Below are positions 23,852 through 33,566 of a DNA stretch of 38,119 nucleotides, one piece after another. The translations under genes were made by a program, and so were the position numbers. Each line of letters opens with the position of its first letter. Positions within the stretch are counted from its first letter, which is position 1. The stretch is from Candidatus Blautia faecipullorum (GTDB lineage Bacteria; Bacillota; Clostridia; Lachnospirales; Lachnospiraceae). The DNA lies in NCBI GenBank assembly GCA_019115125.1, contig DXEG01000053.1, forward strand, positions 1 through 38,119, written 5' to 3'. Under the pieces are notes generated by a model. The model was not told where the DNA came from. It saw nothing but the letters and a program-made list of their open reading frames with translations, and made no database searches.

Positions 23852-24475
23852 ATGATGATAGGTATTATTGATTATGACGCAGGAAATATCAAAAGTGTGG
23901 AAAAGGCCCTGATCCATCTGGGAGAGGAGCCTGTAGTTTCCCGGGAGCCGGAGATACTCAGGAAGGCGGATAAGGTCATCCTTCCCGGTGTGGGAAGCTT
24001 CGGGGAATCTATGTCGAATCTCCATAAATTCGGACTGGTTCCTGTGATTCAGGATATGATAAAAGAAGGGAAGCCGTTTCTGGGAATCTGCCTTGGACTT
24101 CAGCTCCTTTTTGAGAGCAGCGAGGAAAGCCCCGGGGTGGAGGGACTGGGGATTCTGAAAGGGAAGATTCTGAAGATTCCCCCGTCTCCCGGACTGAAAA
24201 TTCCGCATATGGGCTGGAATTCCCTTCATCTTCAGAACGGCGGCAGACTGTTCCGGGGAATTCCGGAGGATACCTATGTGTATTTTGTCCATTCCTACTA
24301 TCTTCAGGCCGGGGAGCCGGAGATCGTAAAGGCGGTTGCGGAGTACGGAACCTGTATCCACGCCTCGGTGGAGAAGGAGAATGTTTTTGCCTGCCAGTTC
24401 CACCCGGAAAAGAGCAGCAGAATGGGACTGAAAATTTTGGAGAATTTCGCGAAGCTTGAAAGGGAGGGATGCTGA
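23852..24475 (+). CDS. hisH: Imidazole glycerol phosphate synthase, glutaminase subunit
   Basis: HisH hydrolyses glutamine and passes ammonia to HisF in the fifth step of histidine synthesis. The 207-aa class I amidotransferase has nucleophile C80 in [10 protein letters not shown] and partners H184 and E186 in FHPEKS. The oxyanion-strand motif [10 protein letters not shown] is present. The N-terminus reads [15 protein letters not shown] 23852 and ATG 23855 are both possible, with only AGGA upstream. hisF follows after 1 bp, so the heterodimer is made from one message. No other his genes are near, so the rest of the pathway must lie elsewhere. Confidence 0.95.
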   Translation: MMIGIIDYDAGNIKSVEKALIHLGEEPVVSREPEILRKADKVILPGVGSFGESMSNLHKFGLVPVIQDMIKEGKPFLGICLGLQLLFESSEESPGVEGLGILKGKILKIPPSPGLKIPHMGWNSLHLQNGGRLFRGIPEDTYVYFVHSYYLQAGEPEIVKAVAEYGTCIHASVEKENVFACQFHPEKSSRMGLKILENFAKLEREGC

Positions 24476-24476
24476 G

Positions 24477-25235
24477 ATGTTTACAAAAAGAATTATTCCC
24501 TGCCTTGATGTGAACGATGGACGGGTAGTGAAGGGCGTGAATTTTGTGGATCTGAAGGACGCCGGAGATCCGGTGGAGATCGCGAAAGCCTATGACGCGG
24601 CGGGGGCGGACGAGCTGGTGTTTCTGGATATCACCGCTTCCTGCCAGGGCAGAGACACCGTGACGGAGATGGTGCGCCAGGTGGCGGCGAACGTATTCAT
24701 TCCTTTTACGGTGGGCGGCGGTATCCGGACGATCGAGGATTTTAAGAAGCTTCTGAGGGAAGGCGCGGACAAAATTTCTGTAAATTCCGCCGCCATTGAC
24801 AGGCCGGAGCTGATCACGGAGGCGGCGGACAAGTTCGGAAGCCAGTGCGTGGTAGTGGCCATCGACGCCAAAAGGCGGGAGGACGGCGGCTGGAATATTT
24901 ACAAGCACGGCGGCCGTCTGGATACGGGGATCGACGCCCTTCAATGGGCAAAAAAGGCGGAAGCCCTGGGAGCAGGGGAGATTCTCCTGACCAGCATGGA
25001 CTGCGACGGGACAAAGGCGGGATACGATATTCCTCTGACCCGGGCGGTGGCCGACGCGGTTTCTATTCCGGTGATCGCCTCAGGGGGAGCCGGAACACTT
25101 GAGCATTTTTATGATGCTCTGACCGCCGGGGGCGCGGACGCCGCCCTTGCGGCGTCGTTATTCCATTACAAAGAACTGGAGATCGCCCAGGTGAAGGAGT
25201 ATCTGGCAGAAAGAAAGGTCTCTGTTCGAAGATAA
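24477..25235 (+). CDS. hisF: Imidazole glycerol phosphate synthase, cyclase subunit
   Basis: HisF uses ammonia from HisH to convert PRFAR into IGP and AICAR, the latter feeding purine synthesis. The 252-aa beta/alpha barrel has catalytic D11 in [12 protein letters not shown] and the second acid in VVAIDAKR (about D130). Phosphate-binding loops are FTVGGGIRT and ASGGAGT. ATG 24477 is chosen because family proteins begin [11 protein letters not shown] and GGGAGGG lies upstream; an in-frame ATG 21 bp earlier lies within hisH. The gene sits between hisH and ung in one apparent operon. Confidence 0.96.
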   Translation: MFTKRIIPCLDVNDGRVVKGVNFVDLKDAGDPVEIAKAYDAAGADELVFLDITASCQGRDTVTEMVRQVAANVFIPFTVGGGIRTIEDFKKLLREGADKISVNSAAIDRPELITEAADKFGSQCVVVAIDAKRREDGGWNIYKHGGRLDTGIDALQWAKKAEALGAGEILLTSMDCDGTKAGYDIPLTRAVADAVSIPVIASGGAGTLEHFYDALTAGGADAALAASLFHYKELEIAQVKEYLAERKVSVRR

Positions 25236-25248
25236 AAGAGGTGAAAAT

Positions 25249-26079
25249 ATGGCTCCTTTGTCAGGAGAGTGGCTGGACGCGCTTAAGGATGAATTTCACC
25301 AGCCATATTATGTGAAATTATATAAGACAATTATGCAGGAATACCGGACGAGGAAAATTTTTCCTCCGGCAGATGAAATTTTTAACGCCTTCCATCTGAC
25401 TCCATTAAGTCAGGTGAAGGTGGTGATTTTAGGACAGGATCCCTATCACAATGACGGACAGGCCCAGGGGCTGTGCTTCTCTGTCAGGGAAAACGTAGAG
25501 ATTCCGCCTTCTCTGGTGAATATTTATCAGGAGCTTCACGACGATCTGGGCTGTTATATACCGGATAACGGAAATTTGGAGAAATGGGCCCGTCAGGGCG
25601 TTCTCCTTCTGAATACCGTGCTGACAGTGCGGGCGCACCAGGCTAATTCCCACCGGGGGATCGGATGGGAGCAGTTTACAGACGCGGCTATCCGTGTGCT
25701 GAATGAGCAGGACAGGCCGATCGTATTTTTGCTGTGGGGCAGGCCGGCCCAGATGAAGCGCTCCATGCTGACGAATCCCAATCATCTGATATTGGAAGCA
25801 CCTCATCCCAGTCCGCTGTCCGCTTTTCGGGGGTTTTTCGGGTGCGGTCACTTCAGCAGGACAAATCGTTTCCTCAGTGAAAACGGACTGGACCCTGTTG
25901 ACTGGCAGATCGAAAATATCGGCGGGAGATCCCGGCAGCAGGATGAAGACGGATGGGTGACGGAAAATACAGCGGAAAATCCGTTTGTTTCCAACCCGCC
26001 GGGAGCCGTTTTTTCGGATACAGAAGAAACAGTGGAAAAGAGTACGGACAGTTCCGGCGGCGGTCCGCGTCAGGAATAG
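25249..26079 (+). CDS. ung: Uracil-DNA glycosylase with an acidic C-terminal tail
   Basis: Family 1 UDG removes uracil from DNA. Catalytic D64 lies in GQDPYH, the uracil pocket includes LLLNTVLTV (about 119-127) and the DNA intercalation loop carries H186 in HPSPLS. The enzyme core ends near residue 223. About 50 more residues, rich in Glu, Ser, Thr and Gly, extend beyond the usual length of about 225 aa and look disordered. AAGAGGTG precedes ATG 25249, 13 bp after hisF. The flippase gene follows 10 bp after its stop. The tail could be a protein-interaction or phase-variable end, or simply unconstrained sequence. Confidence 0.95.
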   Translation: MAPLSGEWLDALKDEFHQPYYVKLYKTIMQEYRTRKIFPPADEIFNAFHLTPLSQVKVVILGQDPYHNDGQAQGLCFSVRENVEIPPSLVNIYQELHDDLGCYIPDNGNLEKWARQGVLLLNTVLTVRAHQANSHRGIGWEQFTDAAIRVLNEQDRPIVFLLWGRPAQMKRSMLTNPNHLILEAPHPSPLSAFRGFFGCGHFSRTNRFLSENGLDPVDWQIENIGGRSRQQDEDGWVTENTAENPFVSNPPGAVFSDTEETVEKSTDSSGGGPRQE

Positions 26080-26089
26080 AGGAGAGGGT

Positions 26090-27712
26090 ATGAAACAGAA
26101 AAATAATTTAGTGAGGAACGCGTCCTTTCTGATGATCGCGGCAATGATCTCCAAGATCATAGGGCTTCTCTATAAAAGCCCTCTCTCCGCCATTGTGGGG
26201 AATATGGGAATGGGCTATATCAGCCTTGCCCAGAACGCTTACATGATCCTTCTGATGATCGCGTCCTTCAGTATCCCCCAGGCAGTGTCGAAGCTGATCT
26301 CCGAGAGGGTGGCTTTGAGGGACTACAAAAACGCTCAGAAGATTTTCCGGGGAGCTATGATCTACGCGGCCGCAGTGGGCGGCGTGGTTGCCCTGATCTG
26401 TCTGTTCGGGGCCAGGTTTATCATTCCCAGCAACCAGCCGAACGCGGTGCTGGCCCTTCAGATCCTGTCGCCCACCATTTTCCTCTCCGGTATTCTCGGA
26501 GTGTACCGCGGGTATTTTCAGGCTTTCCAAAACATGCTGCCTACCTCGGTATCCCAGATCCTGGAGCAGATATTTAACGCGGCGGTGAGCCTGCTGGCGG
26601 CGTGGCTTTTTATCAAATATCTGTCAGACGGTACAGACGGGCAGACTGCAAAATGGGGAGCGGCAGGCTCCACAGTAGGAACGACGGCGGGAGTGGTGAT
26701 CGCTCTTATATTCATGCTCCTGGTATACGGACTGAACCGGAAAGGGATCCGTACCCGGGTAGAAAGGGACCGCTCCCACAGGGAACAGTCCTACGGACAG
26801 ATCCTCAAGCTGATCGTCCTGATCGTATCGCCCATTATCCTCAGCGCGTTTATTTATAATGTAAACGGATATCTGAACGGCGTTCTTTATTCAGAAATTC
26901 TGGGACGCCAGGGAGCGGACGCCGACGCGATCAGTATGATGTATGCGGAGTATGCCACTTATTTTATGAGCATTATCAATATACCGCTTACCCTGTCCAG
27001 CGCGGCTCCTACCTCCATGATCCCGGAAATTTCCGCTCTTTATGCCATAAAGGATATGAAGGAGACAAGGCGCAGGATCGATCAGACCGTACAGCTCTCG
27101 ATGTTTATCTCGGTTCCCTGCGCGGTGGGACTGGCCACTCTGTCTCAGCCCATTGTTTCTTTCCTGTTCGGGGGAACCAACGGCGTGGCGGGCAGACTTC
27201 TGATGCTGGGATCCTTTACGATCCTTTTGAACGGAATGTCCAATATCTCCAACGGCGTGCTTCAGGGGATCGGAAAACCGAAAATCCCGATGATCACCGC
27301 AGCCATTGCTCTTGTGGTGGATGTTGTGGCGGTGGTGCTGCTCCTTGTGTTTACGGATCTTGGCATTTACGCGCTTCTTGTAGCTATGATCATTTACGCG
27401 GTGGTCGTGTGCGTTCTCAATGACATTGCCATGAAAAAGTATCTGAAATATAAGAATCCATGGAAGAGCGCGTACCTGAACCCCATACTGGCCTCCGTTC
27501 CCATGTGCGCGGTGGCCGGGCTGGTATATTACGGATTATACAGGCTGATCCAATCCAACGCGGTCTGCCTGATCCTCGCCATTGCGCTGGCGGCTGTAAC
27601 CTACCTTCTTGTATATCTGCTCCTGGAAGGGCCTTCCAGAGAAAAATTATCCCGTATGCCGGGAGGAGCGTACCTGGCGAAAATCGCGGGAAAGATGCAC
27701 AGAGAGCGGTAG
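26090..27712 (+). CDS. MOP-superfamily polysaccharide flippase (MurJ/SpoVB-like)
   Basis: 540 aa with about 14 membrane helices, starting at MKQKNNLVRNASFLMIAAMI. Family segments include YRGYFQAFQNMLPTSVSQIL, TSMIPEISALYAI and SNGVLQGIGKP. Members move lipid-linked precursors (lipid II or polysaccharide units) across the membrane. ATG 26090 follows GAGGAGAGGG; an in-frame ATG at 25985 lies inside ung. It is the last gene of the hisH-hisF-ung run and ends before a strong terminator (27761-27792). Lipid II flipping or spore-coat/cortex function is plausible, and the exact substrate is not decidable here. Confidence 0.88.
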   Translation: MKQKNNLVRNASFLMIAAMISKIIGLLYKSPLSAIVGNMGMGYISLAQNAYMILLMIASFSIPQAVSKLISERVALRDYKNAQKIFRGAMIYAAAVGGVVALICLFGARFIIPSNQPNAVLALQILSPTIFLSGILGVYRGYFQAFQNMLPTSVSQILEQIFNAAVSLLAAWLFIKYLSDGTDGQTAKWGAAGSTVGTTAGVVIALIFMLLVYGLNRKGIRTRVERDRSHREQSYGQILKLIVLIVSPIILSAFIYNVNGYLNGVLYSEILGRQGADADAISMMYAEYATYFMSIINIPLTLSSAAPTSMIPEISALYAIKDMKETRRRIDQTVQLSMFISVPCAVGLATLSQPIVSFLFGGTNGVAGRLLMLGSFTILLNGMSNISNGVLQGIGKPKIPMITAAIALVVDVVAVVLLLVFTDLGIYALLVAMIIYAVVVCVLNDIAMKKYLKYKNPWKSAYLNPILASVPMCAVAGLVYYGLYRLIQSNAVCLILAIALAAVTYLLVYLLLEGPSREKLSRMPGGAYLAKIAGKMHRER

Positions 27713-27760
27713 AAGAGAAGGCTGTCTTGCGGCGGTTTATGCAAGAAAATATAAAATTTT

Positions 27761-27792
27761 CTGCCAGCAGGAAAGTCCTGCTGGCAGTTTTT
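27761..27792 (+). terminator. Strong intrinsic terminator after the flippase gene
   Basis: A 12-bp perfect stem CTGCCAGCAGGA / TCCTGCTGGCAG with a 3-nt loop is followed by TTTTT. It marks the right end of the well-organised chromosomal part of the window. Confidence 0.88.
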
Positions 27793-27795
27793 GTA

Positions 27796-27866
27796 GTGCG
27801 CCTAGCGGCGCACGTTTCTAATGGGTGCAAGTCCCTAGTCTGCCCTAGTAGAGAGAAAGATATAGC
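27796..27866 (+). mobile_element. Possible 5' remnant of a group II intron
   Basis: The segment starts GTGCG, continues as a 7-bp hairpin GTGCGCC / GGCGCAC, then carries GGGTGCAAGTCCCTAG. Bacterial group II introns start GUGYG and share the GUGCAAGUCCC-type stretch of domain I near the 5' end. Only about 70 bp remain before IS66 sequence begins. No reverse transcriptase is present. Confidence 0.4.
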
Positions 27867-27867
27867 C

Positions 27868-28588
27868 GATTATGGTTTCAGATTGTTTGCTTTTGCTGTT
27901 TTTGCAATGCTATAGATGATGGCACTGGATTTGGTTCCGGCAGCTGTAGCGATCATCACCCAGTTCTTTTTCCCGATGCAGAATCCCCGGATGGATCGCT
28001 CCGCCGCAGTATTATCAATCGGGACTTCTCCGTCGTCCAGGAAGACCTTCAGACATTTTTCCTGGTTGAATGAATAGTTAAATCTCTCACCGGTTTTGTT
28101 CTTCTGCGGCACTTTCGGAAGGTTTTCCCCTACCCATGTGAAATAAGCCGCCACCAGTGGCCTGACGCTCAACTGGTGGCGGTTCTGCCGTTCTTTTGCA
28201 GAAAGTTCTTTTAACTGCTTTTCTTTCCGGCAGATTGCCTGGATCATAGTCAGTGCAAGGTATGCGCGGCTGTCCTTCTGCTTTTCCTTAGGTAGCGCTT
28301 TTACAGCTTCGTCAAACCTCCGCCTCTCATGGGATCAGCATCCGGCGATCTTCAGGTCTTCCCGCTCATTTTCGATCGTGTGGTAAACCTGGTATCCATC
28401 CGTAACGCATATCCCTTTGAAATCCCTAAGGAATTCTCTGGGATGACTGGCAGTGCGCGTCTTCTGGTACTCATACAGGATGATCTGCCGGGTTGCATAC
28501 ATCTGCCCCGTCCGATAAAACCATATATAACTTTTGCTTCCAGCAGGATGGCCGTCCTTATTTACCAGCACAGGGGTCTCGTCTTATG
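27868..28588 (-). pseudogene. IS66 family transposase fragment with an in-frame stop
   Basis: Reading leftwards from about 28588, the translation runs DETPVLVNKDG, SKSYIWFYRTG, ICVTDGYQVYH, LKIAGC-stop-SHERRRFDEAV and later DNTAAERSIRGFCIGKKNWV. These are the central and C-terminal parts of the IS66 TnpC transposase. The TGA at 28337-28335 replaces the usual Trp of AGCWSH. The first half of the gene, its accessory genes and both ends are missing. Homology stops abruptly on both sides: on the right where the recombinase leader begins, on the left at the group II-like scrap. Confidence 0.8.
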
Positions 28589-28705
28589 AAAAGTATTATA
28601 TTATGTAAAATCATCTTTATGCAGCTGTATCTGTTCGTTTTTTCTTTTATCTACTCTACATAATCTACATATAGTTGTATCCTCTAAGAAAAGGAGGTAT
28701 AGCTT

Positions 28706-29638
28706 ATGTCAAAGAAAACAAAAATCATTTTACGCTATCCAAAATATCAAAACATTATTGATCAATATCTGAGTCTGGACGAGTTCGAAGAAAAAGCTTT
28801 TGAAACTATGCGCAGTAAACGTGTTACGGTCACAGCTTTTTGCAACTATCTTGGCGATCAGGGCATTGAATCTATTAATCTATGTTTGCAAAAGCATGTC
28901 GTGGGATTTATGGAAAACGTCTCATCCCTTTCTACTTTCACTAAAAGTGGAAAAACATTTATTCTCCGCCATTTTTTTAACTTTCTGTATGCACAGGGAC
29001 TCATTCTTTATTCTGGCAGGGAAGTTTTTCCTGTTATCGTAACAAATAAACGTGACCGGATACTTTCCTTTTATTCTGAAGAGGAAGTAAGGAAACTGGT
29101 TTCCTGTATTGATAATAGTACAGTCAAGGGCAAACGTGATCTGATTGTAGTTCTGCTTGCCGCTGAACTAGGTATGCGTTCAGGTGATATTTGTCGATTA
29201 AAGCTTTCAGAAATTCACTGGGAACGCAATACGATTGAATTTAGCCAGTTCAAAACAGGTGCATTTAATCAGCTTCCTTTACTGGACAATATAAAATTCG
29301 CTCTTATTGATTACCTTCGCACTTCCAGATCTTCGTGTGATTCTGACCTGCTTTTTATAGGGTTAAAGAATAATTATGGTATGATTTTTGCCAGCCAGAT
29401 GCATTCTATTGTCACAAAATATTTTAAAATCTCCGGTGTTGATATATCAAAACGGAAACACTGACCTTATGCTTTAAGACATTTGCTGGCAAGCAATCTC
29501 TTACATAACAATACTCCTATGCATGTAATGAAAGATGTGCTTGGTCACACAAATCTTAATACCAAAAAAATTTATCTGAATATCGATTTTGATACATTGA
29601 AGCATTTCGCATTGGAGGTTCCAGATGAAGAAAAAATT
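28706..29638 (+). pseudogene. Tyrosine recombinase 1, broken by TGA and fused to recombinase 2
   Basis: ATG 28706 follows AAGGAGG. The first 253 codons include a SAM-like N-terminal domain and the first catalytic Arg in AELGMRSGDICRLK. TGA at 29462-29464 interrupts KRKH-stop-PYALRH; a single base change from GGA would explain it. The same frame continues with ALRHLLASNLL, the HxxR-type box with Tyr in place of the first His, then LGHTNLNTKKIYLNID with the last His and nucleophile Tyr. Without readthrough the product lacks the active site. Phage-type recombinases of this trio work together in Tn554-like elements. It is not terminated before the second recombinase begins. Confidence 0.7.
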
Positions 29639-30607
29639 GATTATGTATTTCCTGAACAATACCGAATTATTGCAGAAGAATATATTTCATACAAACGTTC
29701 TATGGGGTCTAGTTTTGGCTATGATGACCTGAAAACATGCGATCAGCTTCTTCACTATCTTTATAATAATTCTCTTTCTAAGAATGTAACAGATCTAACG
29801 AAAAAGCTGGTAGAAGGATATCTGGCGCAGTTTCATTCTTCCGAACCCAGAACGATTCATGCTAACCAGTCTTATATAAGGCAGTATGGACTGTTCCTAA
29901 AACAGATGGGCTATGTTCCATACATCTACCCAGCTACACTTATTCAGTGTCCAAAAGATTTTACCCCCTATATTTTCTCAAAACCAGAAATTTACAGGAT
30001 ATTTGAGTGTGCGGATCGAATCGGTCCTAACAAGAACAAATTTATAAATACCCCGTATATATATCCTGCAATCTTACGGTTGCTTTATGGCTGTGGCACA
30101 CGTATAGGAGAAACTGTACGCCTAAAAATAGAGGACGTCAATCTGTCTGATGGTATCATTACATTGCATAATAGTAAAAACAATGTCTCACGTATGCTTC
30201 CTTTGTCGGACTCTCTTACAATATATCTCAGAAAGTATGATCCGCGTGTTGACAGAAACGGCAATGCTTACTTTTTTCCAGCTCTTCATGGAGAATGCTA
30301 TTCGCCTGTTACAATACGTAATACTTTTAGAAAACTTATGGCACAGGCTGAAATACCACTCCTCCCTACAGGAAAATATCCCAGGATACGCGATCTACGC
30401 CATACTTTTGCCGTACCTTCATTAGAGCAATCCATTGAGCAGGGGTTGGACCCGTATTGCTCATTACCTGCGCTGAGTACGTATATGGGACACAAAGGTG
30501 TTGAATCAACGGAATACTATTTGCGCCTGACAAAACATTATTTTATAAATATCCTACATTATACGCAGGCACAGGCTGATATCATTTTTCCGGAGGTATT
30601 ATCATGA
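29483..30607 (+). CDS. Tyrosine recombinase 2 (with the tail of recombinase 1 in the same frame)
   Basis: The frame is open from 29465 to TGA 30605-30607. From about 29639 it encodes a full recombinase of about 320 aa: an N-terminal SAM-like domain (EEYISYKRSMGSSFGYDD), Arg in YGCGTRIGETVRLK, RIRDLRHTFAV where the box-II His is Arg, MGHKGVESTEYYLRL with His and the Tyr nucleophile. No good independent start or ribosome site is seen after the recombinase 1 tail; TTG 29483 is only formal. Its stop overlaps ATG 30604 of recombinase 3 (ATGA). It is probably inactive in isolation, since its partners are broken. Confidence 0.65.
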   Translation: MLASNLLHNNTPMHVMKDVLGHTNLNTKKIYLNIDFDTLKHFALEVPDEEKIDYVFPEQYRIIAEEYISYKRSMGSSFGYDDLKTCDQLLHYLYNNSLSKNVTDLTKKLVEGYLAQFHSSEPRTIHANQSYIRQYGLFLKQMGYVPYIYPATLIQCPKDFTPYIFSKPEIYRIFECADRIGPNKNKFINTPYIYPAILRLLYGCGTRIGETVRLKIEDVNLSDGIITLHNSKNNVSRMLPLSDSLTIYLRKYDPRVDRNGNAYFFPALHGECYSPVTIRNTFRKLMAQAEIPLLPTGKYPRIRDLRHTFAVPSLEQSIEQGLDPYCSLPALSTYMGHKGVESTEYYLRLTKHYFINILHYTQAQADIIFPEVLS

Positions 30608-31217
30608 ATACATCATTAACAGCACTAATTACAGCTTTTTTTGCAACGTATCTTATAAATACAGCTGGATATTCAGAAAATACTGTATAATTACAGGGAT
30701 ACATTTGTTTTACTATTCCTATATGCTGACGAGCATAAACTTTGTTCACGAGGCCGCATTAACATCTCCATTTTTGACCGAGAAAATATCACAGGTTTCC
30801 TTGATTGGCTGGAAAGCAGTCGGAATGTCAGTGTTTCAACCAGAAACCAACGATTGGCTGCTTTAAAAGCATTTTGCAGATACGCCTCATCGAATACAGT
30901 TGGATATCTTGAGATATTCCAACAGGTTTTGGACATCAAGCCAAAGAAAGGTATGTCAAAAACGATAAATTATCTGAGCGTTGATGCCATAACATTGTTA
31001 CTAAACCAGCCCAATCCCAATACGCCTGACGGCATCAGGGATCTGGCTCTGTTATCACTTTTATATGAATCTGGATGTCGTGTATAGGAACTCATTGACA
31101 TAAAAACAGGCAATATATCTTTTAAATCTCCTGCAACTGTTACCGTGACTGGAAAAGGTAGCAAAGTTCGTATTATTCCACTTAGTTCGAATGCTGCTTC
31201 TATTATCGCCAGATGGA
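30604..31217 (+). pseudogene. Tyrosine recombinase 3, frameshifted, nonsense-mutated and truncated by IS66
   Basis: It starts MNTSLTALITAFFATYLINT and is coupled to recombinase 2. A frameshift near 30687 (after GYSENTV) moves the frame to NYRDTFVLLFLYADEHK. TAG at 31085-31087 replaces a codon in ESGCRV-stop-ELIDIK, consistent with CAG to TAG. The frame then reads GKGSKVRIIPLSSNA and ends at about 31217, where IS66 sequence begins. The catalytic HxxR, His and Tyr region is lost. It is the XerD-like third member of the trio. Confidence 0.75.
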
Positions 31218-31947
31218 TGGACTTCCGGCGATCATCCTGTATGGCTATTCCCCGACCAGGAGCGGCGGCCACGCAAGGGAGTTCCTGGAAGGTTACAGTG
31301 GATACCTGGAAACGGATGGATATCAGGGATACAACCATCTTCCGAGAATCAGACGCTGCTCTTACTGGGCACACATCCGTCGATACTTTATCGATGTCGT
31401 TCCCAAAGGAAAACAGTATGACTACAGCCAGCCGGCAGTTCAGGGAGTCCAGTACTGCAACCGGTTATTTGCCATAGAAGACTCCATTAATAAAAAGTAT
31501 CCGGGTGATTATGAAAAGCGGAAGCAGTTGCGTCTCGAGAAGGAAAAACCTGTTCTGGAGGCTTTCTGGTCATGGCTTGACCAGCAGAAGCCTGTACGGA
31601 ACAGCTGGATGGATAAAGCAGTAAACTATGTCCTTAACCGTCGTGATACAGCAGAAACCTATTTGGAAGACGGACGCTGCAGTTTTACGAACAATCTTAG
31701 CGAAAATGCAATCCGTCCATTCGCAGTTGGCCGGAAGAATTGGTTGTTCAGTAGTTCCGTAGACGGAGCGAATGCCAGTGCAGTGGTCTATACAATGGTT
31801 GAGATGGTAAAAGCACACAGATTGAATATTTATGGATACCTTAAATTTCTGCTGGAGCACCGGCCGAGTAAAGATATGACCGATGAACAGCTAGCAGATC
31901 TGGCACCCTGTAGTGAAAAACTCCGATCTATCAAAAATCATATGTGA
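31213..31947 (+). pseudogene. IS66 family transposase, C-terminal fragment
   Basis: About 240 residues start in the recombinase/IS66 junction. They run through ILYGYSPTRSGGHAREFLEG, ETDGYQGYN, RCSYWAHIRRYFID, FTNNLSENAIRPFAVGRKNW and a C-terminal GYLKFLLEHRP. They match the last half of IS66 TnpC (usually about 500 aa). Sequence and orientation differ from the 27868-28588 copy, so they are separate insertions. Upstream domains are gone. There is no start codon or ribosome site of its own. Confidence 0.82.
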
Positions 31948-32635
31948 ATCATAGTGGATTACTCCAACTCGCAAAGGGATGGGGTAATATATTTTGTTGC
32001 GGTATTATTTGGCGCTTAGCAAAAAGTAAGAGAAAAATCGACGTAAATCGAAAAAAAGAACGTTAGATTGTAATAACGAACTAATAGGTGATAAAGAATT
32101 GTGTTAAAATTCTAATAAAGCCTGTCCACCCTTTTTTGGTGCTTGTTTTGGTATTTTCTCGCCACTTTGTAAAGTTAAATGTTGCCTAATTGGAGATTGG
32201 ATATTAATATTTCATGCTTTAATTTCAAAATAGACCTTTTGATCACTAATCAATATAGTGATTGAAAAGCTAGTTATTACAATAGCTATCCGAAAGATTT
32301 GTCAAATTATATTTGGTAAAAACTAAAAACAGGATAACTTCAAGGGCCCTCATTAAATGAAGTCGAAATTATAACTTGACAATTGAATATTGTATAGAAA
32401 AGTAATTGGCGAAAAATGGACATAAAGAGTACTTTTGCAAATAAAAATATAATGAAGTTGTTTAGGATATCATTATTAGGCGGTGAATTCAAAGATGCTT
32501 TTTGAAATGTTTCAGTCGACAGTGTTTACCAGGTATAAAAAGTTGTAATATCGTGATGCTGTAGAGGCGGCAGTAGCAAATTTTGGATAATGGAATCTGT
32601 CACCGTCTAAGTTATAGTTCTCTTTTTCGCGTTTG
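31948..32635. other. AT-rich intergenic stretch without recognisable genes
   Basis: No coding frame with a plausible start is visible in these 690 bp. It contains a small hairpin TCACTA / TAGTGA near 32242-32260, and a GTTA-N8-TAAC inverted repeat at 32062-32077 that has no promoter or gene beside it. It is probably decayed mobile-element DNA. Confidence 0.5.
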
Positions 32636-32800
32636 ATGGAGCGTTACCCGGAAACTCCTTATGTCGTACTCTTTTTTTATGAGTTACTGGTATTTGGCCT
32701 CATGTTAAATAACCTTGGATTGTCATCTGTGAAGCTGTATACGGCCCTTGCGTATTTCGTCGTTGAACAGGGGTTCTCGAAGAAGCAACCGCATATATAG
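32636..32800 (+). CDS. Small hydrophobic ORF (54 aa), probable relic
   Basis: ATG 32636 to TAG 32800 encodes ERYPETPYVVLFFYELLVFG, a Leu-rich stretch and GFSKKQPHI. The pattern is protein-like (hydrophobic, then LSSVKLYTALAY) but I cannot place it in a family. There is no ribosome site. It is probably a fragment of a larger lost gene. Confidence 0.25.
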   Translation: MERYPETPYVVLFFYELLVFGLMLNNLGLSSVKLYTALAYFVVEQGFSKKQPHI

Positions 32801-32847
32801 TTTGATTTTGGGTACCGGTATTTTGCCTATTGTTTGGCTGTCTCATA

Positions 32848-33461
32848 TCAATTTTTGTATATGCATAAGCCTAACTTATAGACAGTGACATTATCATCAA
32901 GGGTAAAATTATCCTTATAGGTAATATGTCCGGTGTTGCCTGGGATGAAATCAATGAAGGGCGTGACATTTTCCCGCCTATAGTATTCATAGACAGGATA
33001 AGCGTTATGGACAGAATCGAGAAGGCGTTTCTCAATCCGGAATTCCGGGAGGTATGCTTTCATGGTGAAAAAAGAGTGGAGAAAAGAAAGTATACCATGC
33101 CGGGAAGTTCTAGAAATTGCACTCCCGATGGGAGTCCAAGCCCCATTTACAATCCAGCTGAGAATAATAGCATTTTGCAGTGGTAGGAAGGGAGCAGGGG
33201 TTCTGGAGCGAAAACAGAGTAACAGTCCTGCATGATGGAGTCTGTTAGGGAAAGATCGATATACCAGAATTGCACGATATAATCCCAGGAGCTTTTAGAA
33301 AGCATGAGGGGATCGGGATATAATTTGAGGAACTCGGACACGAAAGCATCCTGATAGGCGGCATGGCCGCCGGGATTAAAACATAACAAAAAATTGCCTT
33401 CAATCGATTGAGATAAATTACATTCAATCGACCTTGCCGTAAATTTTGAGTGATTTGTCAA
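32848..33461 (-). pseudogene. Degenerate transposase relic (family uncertain)
   Basis: Two minus-strand pieces remain. 33461-33147 gives an N-terminal-like part with LSKSSWDYIVQFWYIDLSLT. 33063-32848 gives KRLLDSVHNAYPVYEYYRR, TPFIDFIPGN and KLGLCIYK, resembling the DDE-domain core of a transposase group common in Lachnospiraceae. The pieces are in different frames and the middle is missing. A related scrap lies at 37540-37700. The family is recalled only by motif feel. Confidence 0.45.
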
Positions 33462-33488
33462 GGATTTTTGAAAAAGGAAGCTGATTTT

Positions 33489-33517
33489 TTGAGATAGGAA
33501 TCTAAGTCCTATAAAAT
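33489..33517 (+). promoter_or_regulatory. Probable promoter of the CD-NTase-like operon
   Basis: TTGAGA (33489-33494), a 17-bp spacer and TAAAAT (33512-33517) lie about 50 bp before the first gene. AAAGGAGG follows and sits 8 bp before ATG 33567. The surrounding DNA is AT-rich, so chance similarity is possible. Confidence 0.45.
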
Positions 33518-33566
33518 CAGGGATGAAGATTCCGAGAATTTATTTTTTACAAAGGAGGAATATTAT

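Noticed and set aside
32062..32077. GTTA-N8-TAAC inverted repeat
   Set aside because: It matches the operator core but has no promoter or gene nearby and lies in AT-rich decayed DNA, so chance is likely.
33399..33431. TTCAATCGA direct repeats, considered as a CRISPR or attachment site
   Set aside because: Only two 9-bp copies with no further spacing pattern, inside a transposase relic. No CRISPR array was seen anywhere in the window.
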